From contig CAMWXM010000211.1 of the NCBI GenBank assembly GCA_947178195.1, positions 1 to 5,180 of the forward strand: a stretch of 5,180 bases of DNA. Reading direction: 5' to 3'. The position numbers were made by a program, and so were the translations under genes. Positions 5,112 through 5,180 of this stretch are shown here, piece by piece. The notes below the pieces were generated by a model. That model was not told the DNA's origin. It saw only the letters and a list, made by a program, of their open reading frames with translations, and made no database searches. The first letter of the stretch is position 1, and the number at the start of each line of letters is the position of its first letter. The DNA comes from an uncultured Ruminococcus sp. GTDB lineage: Bacteria > Bacillota > Clostridia > Oscillospirales > Ruminococcaceae.

Positions 5112-5180
5112 ATGATTGAATCGAGATGCGGAATTTTATGCAATAAATGCGATTACCGTGAACAAACCGGCTGCAGGGGC
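5112..5180 (+). CDS. DUF3795-type Cys-rich protein, N-terminal fragment
   Basis: Only the first 23 codons are present; the gene runs off the right edge. It begins MIESRCGILCNKCDY and continues to GCRG, with cysteines at 6, 10, 13 and 21. The CGxxCxxCxY...GCxG arrangement is the start of DUF3795 proteins, small Cys-rich proteins thought to bind metal, with no proven function. AGGAG (5098-5102) lies nine bases before the ATG at 5112 and overlaps the methyltransferase stop. The 12-base gap between the genes suggests that tex, the methyltransferase and this gene are one operon. The family call rests on a short fragment, so it is probable rather than certain. Confidence 0.72.
   Translation, partial: MIESRCGILCNKCDYREQTGCRG

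Overview
The window looks like a chromosomal segment of a low-to-moderate-GC Bacillota, probably a gut-type Clostridia of the Oscillospiraceae/Ruminococcus kind. This is inferred from the AT-rich intergenic DNA, strong GGAG-type ribosome binding sites, sigma-A style promoters with TG-extended -10 boxes, and the character of the proteins (Tex, DUF4956, DUF3795, a Gly/Cys-rich microprotein). No marker gene here fixes the genus. I see no mobile element, CRISPR array, tRNA or rRNA.

Layout. (1) Positions 1-797: the end of a rightward operon. A DUF4956 membrane protein (48-752) follows an upstream gene that is almost wholly off the left edge. It ends at a strong hairpin that can terminate transcription in both directions (764-797). 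(2) Positions 813-959, minus strand: a 48-residue Gly/Cys/Asn-rich microprotein with one hydrophobic segment, convergent with the DUF4956 gene. (3) Positions 960-1279: a 320-base divergent intergenic region holding promoters for both flanking genes, a 9-bp inverted repeat ending on the -35 box of the aquaporin promoter, and two diverged copies of an AAATTCTTGRCA...TTTTATRTATA element. (4) Positions 1280-1990: an AqpZ-type aquaporin, followed by a perfect 17-bp hairpin. (5) Positions 2100-5180: a promoter followed by tex (RNA-binding transcription accessory protein), a class I SAM-dependent methyltransferase whose start overlaps the end of tex by 14 bases, and the first 23 codons of a Cys-rich DUF3795 protein that runs off the right edge. 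The last three are tightly packed and probably one transcript.

Most of the window is ordinary housekeeping and envelope biology. The parts that deserve a second look are the Cys-rich microprotein, the repeat-bearing divergent intergenic region, and a cysteine in the first NPA loop of the aquaporin, placed where mercury would be expected to block the pore. I found no convincing case for a new multi-gene system.
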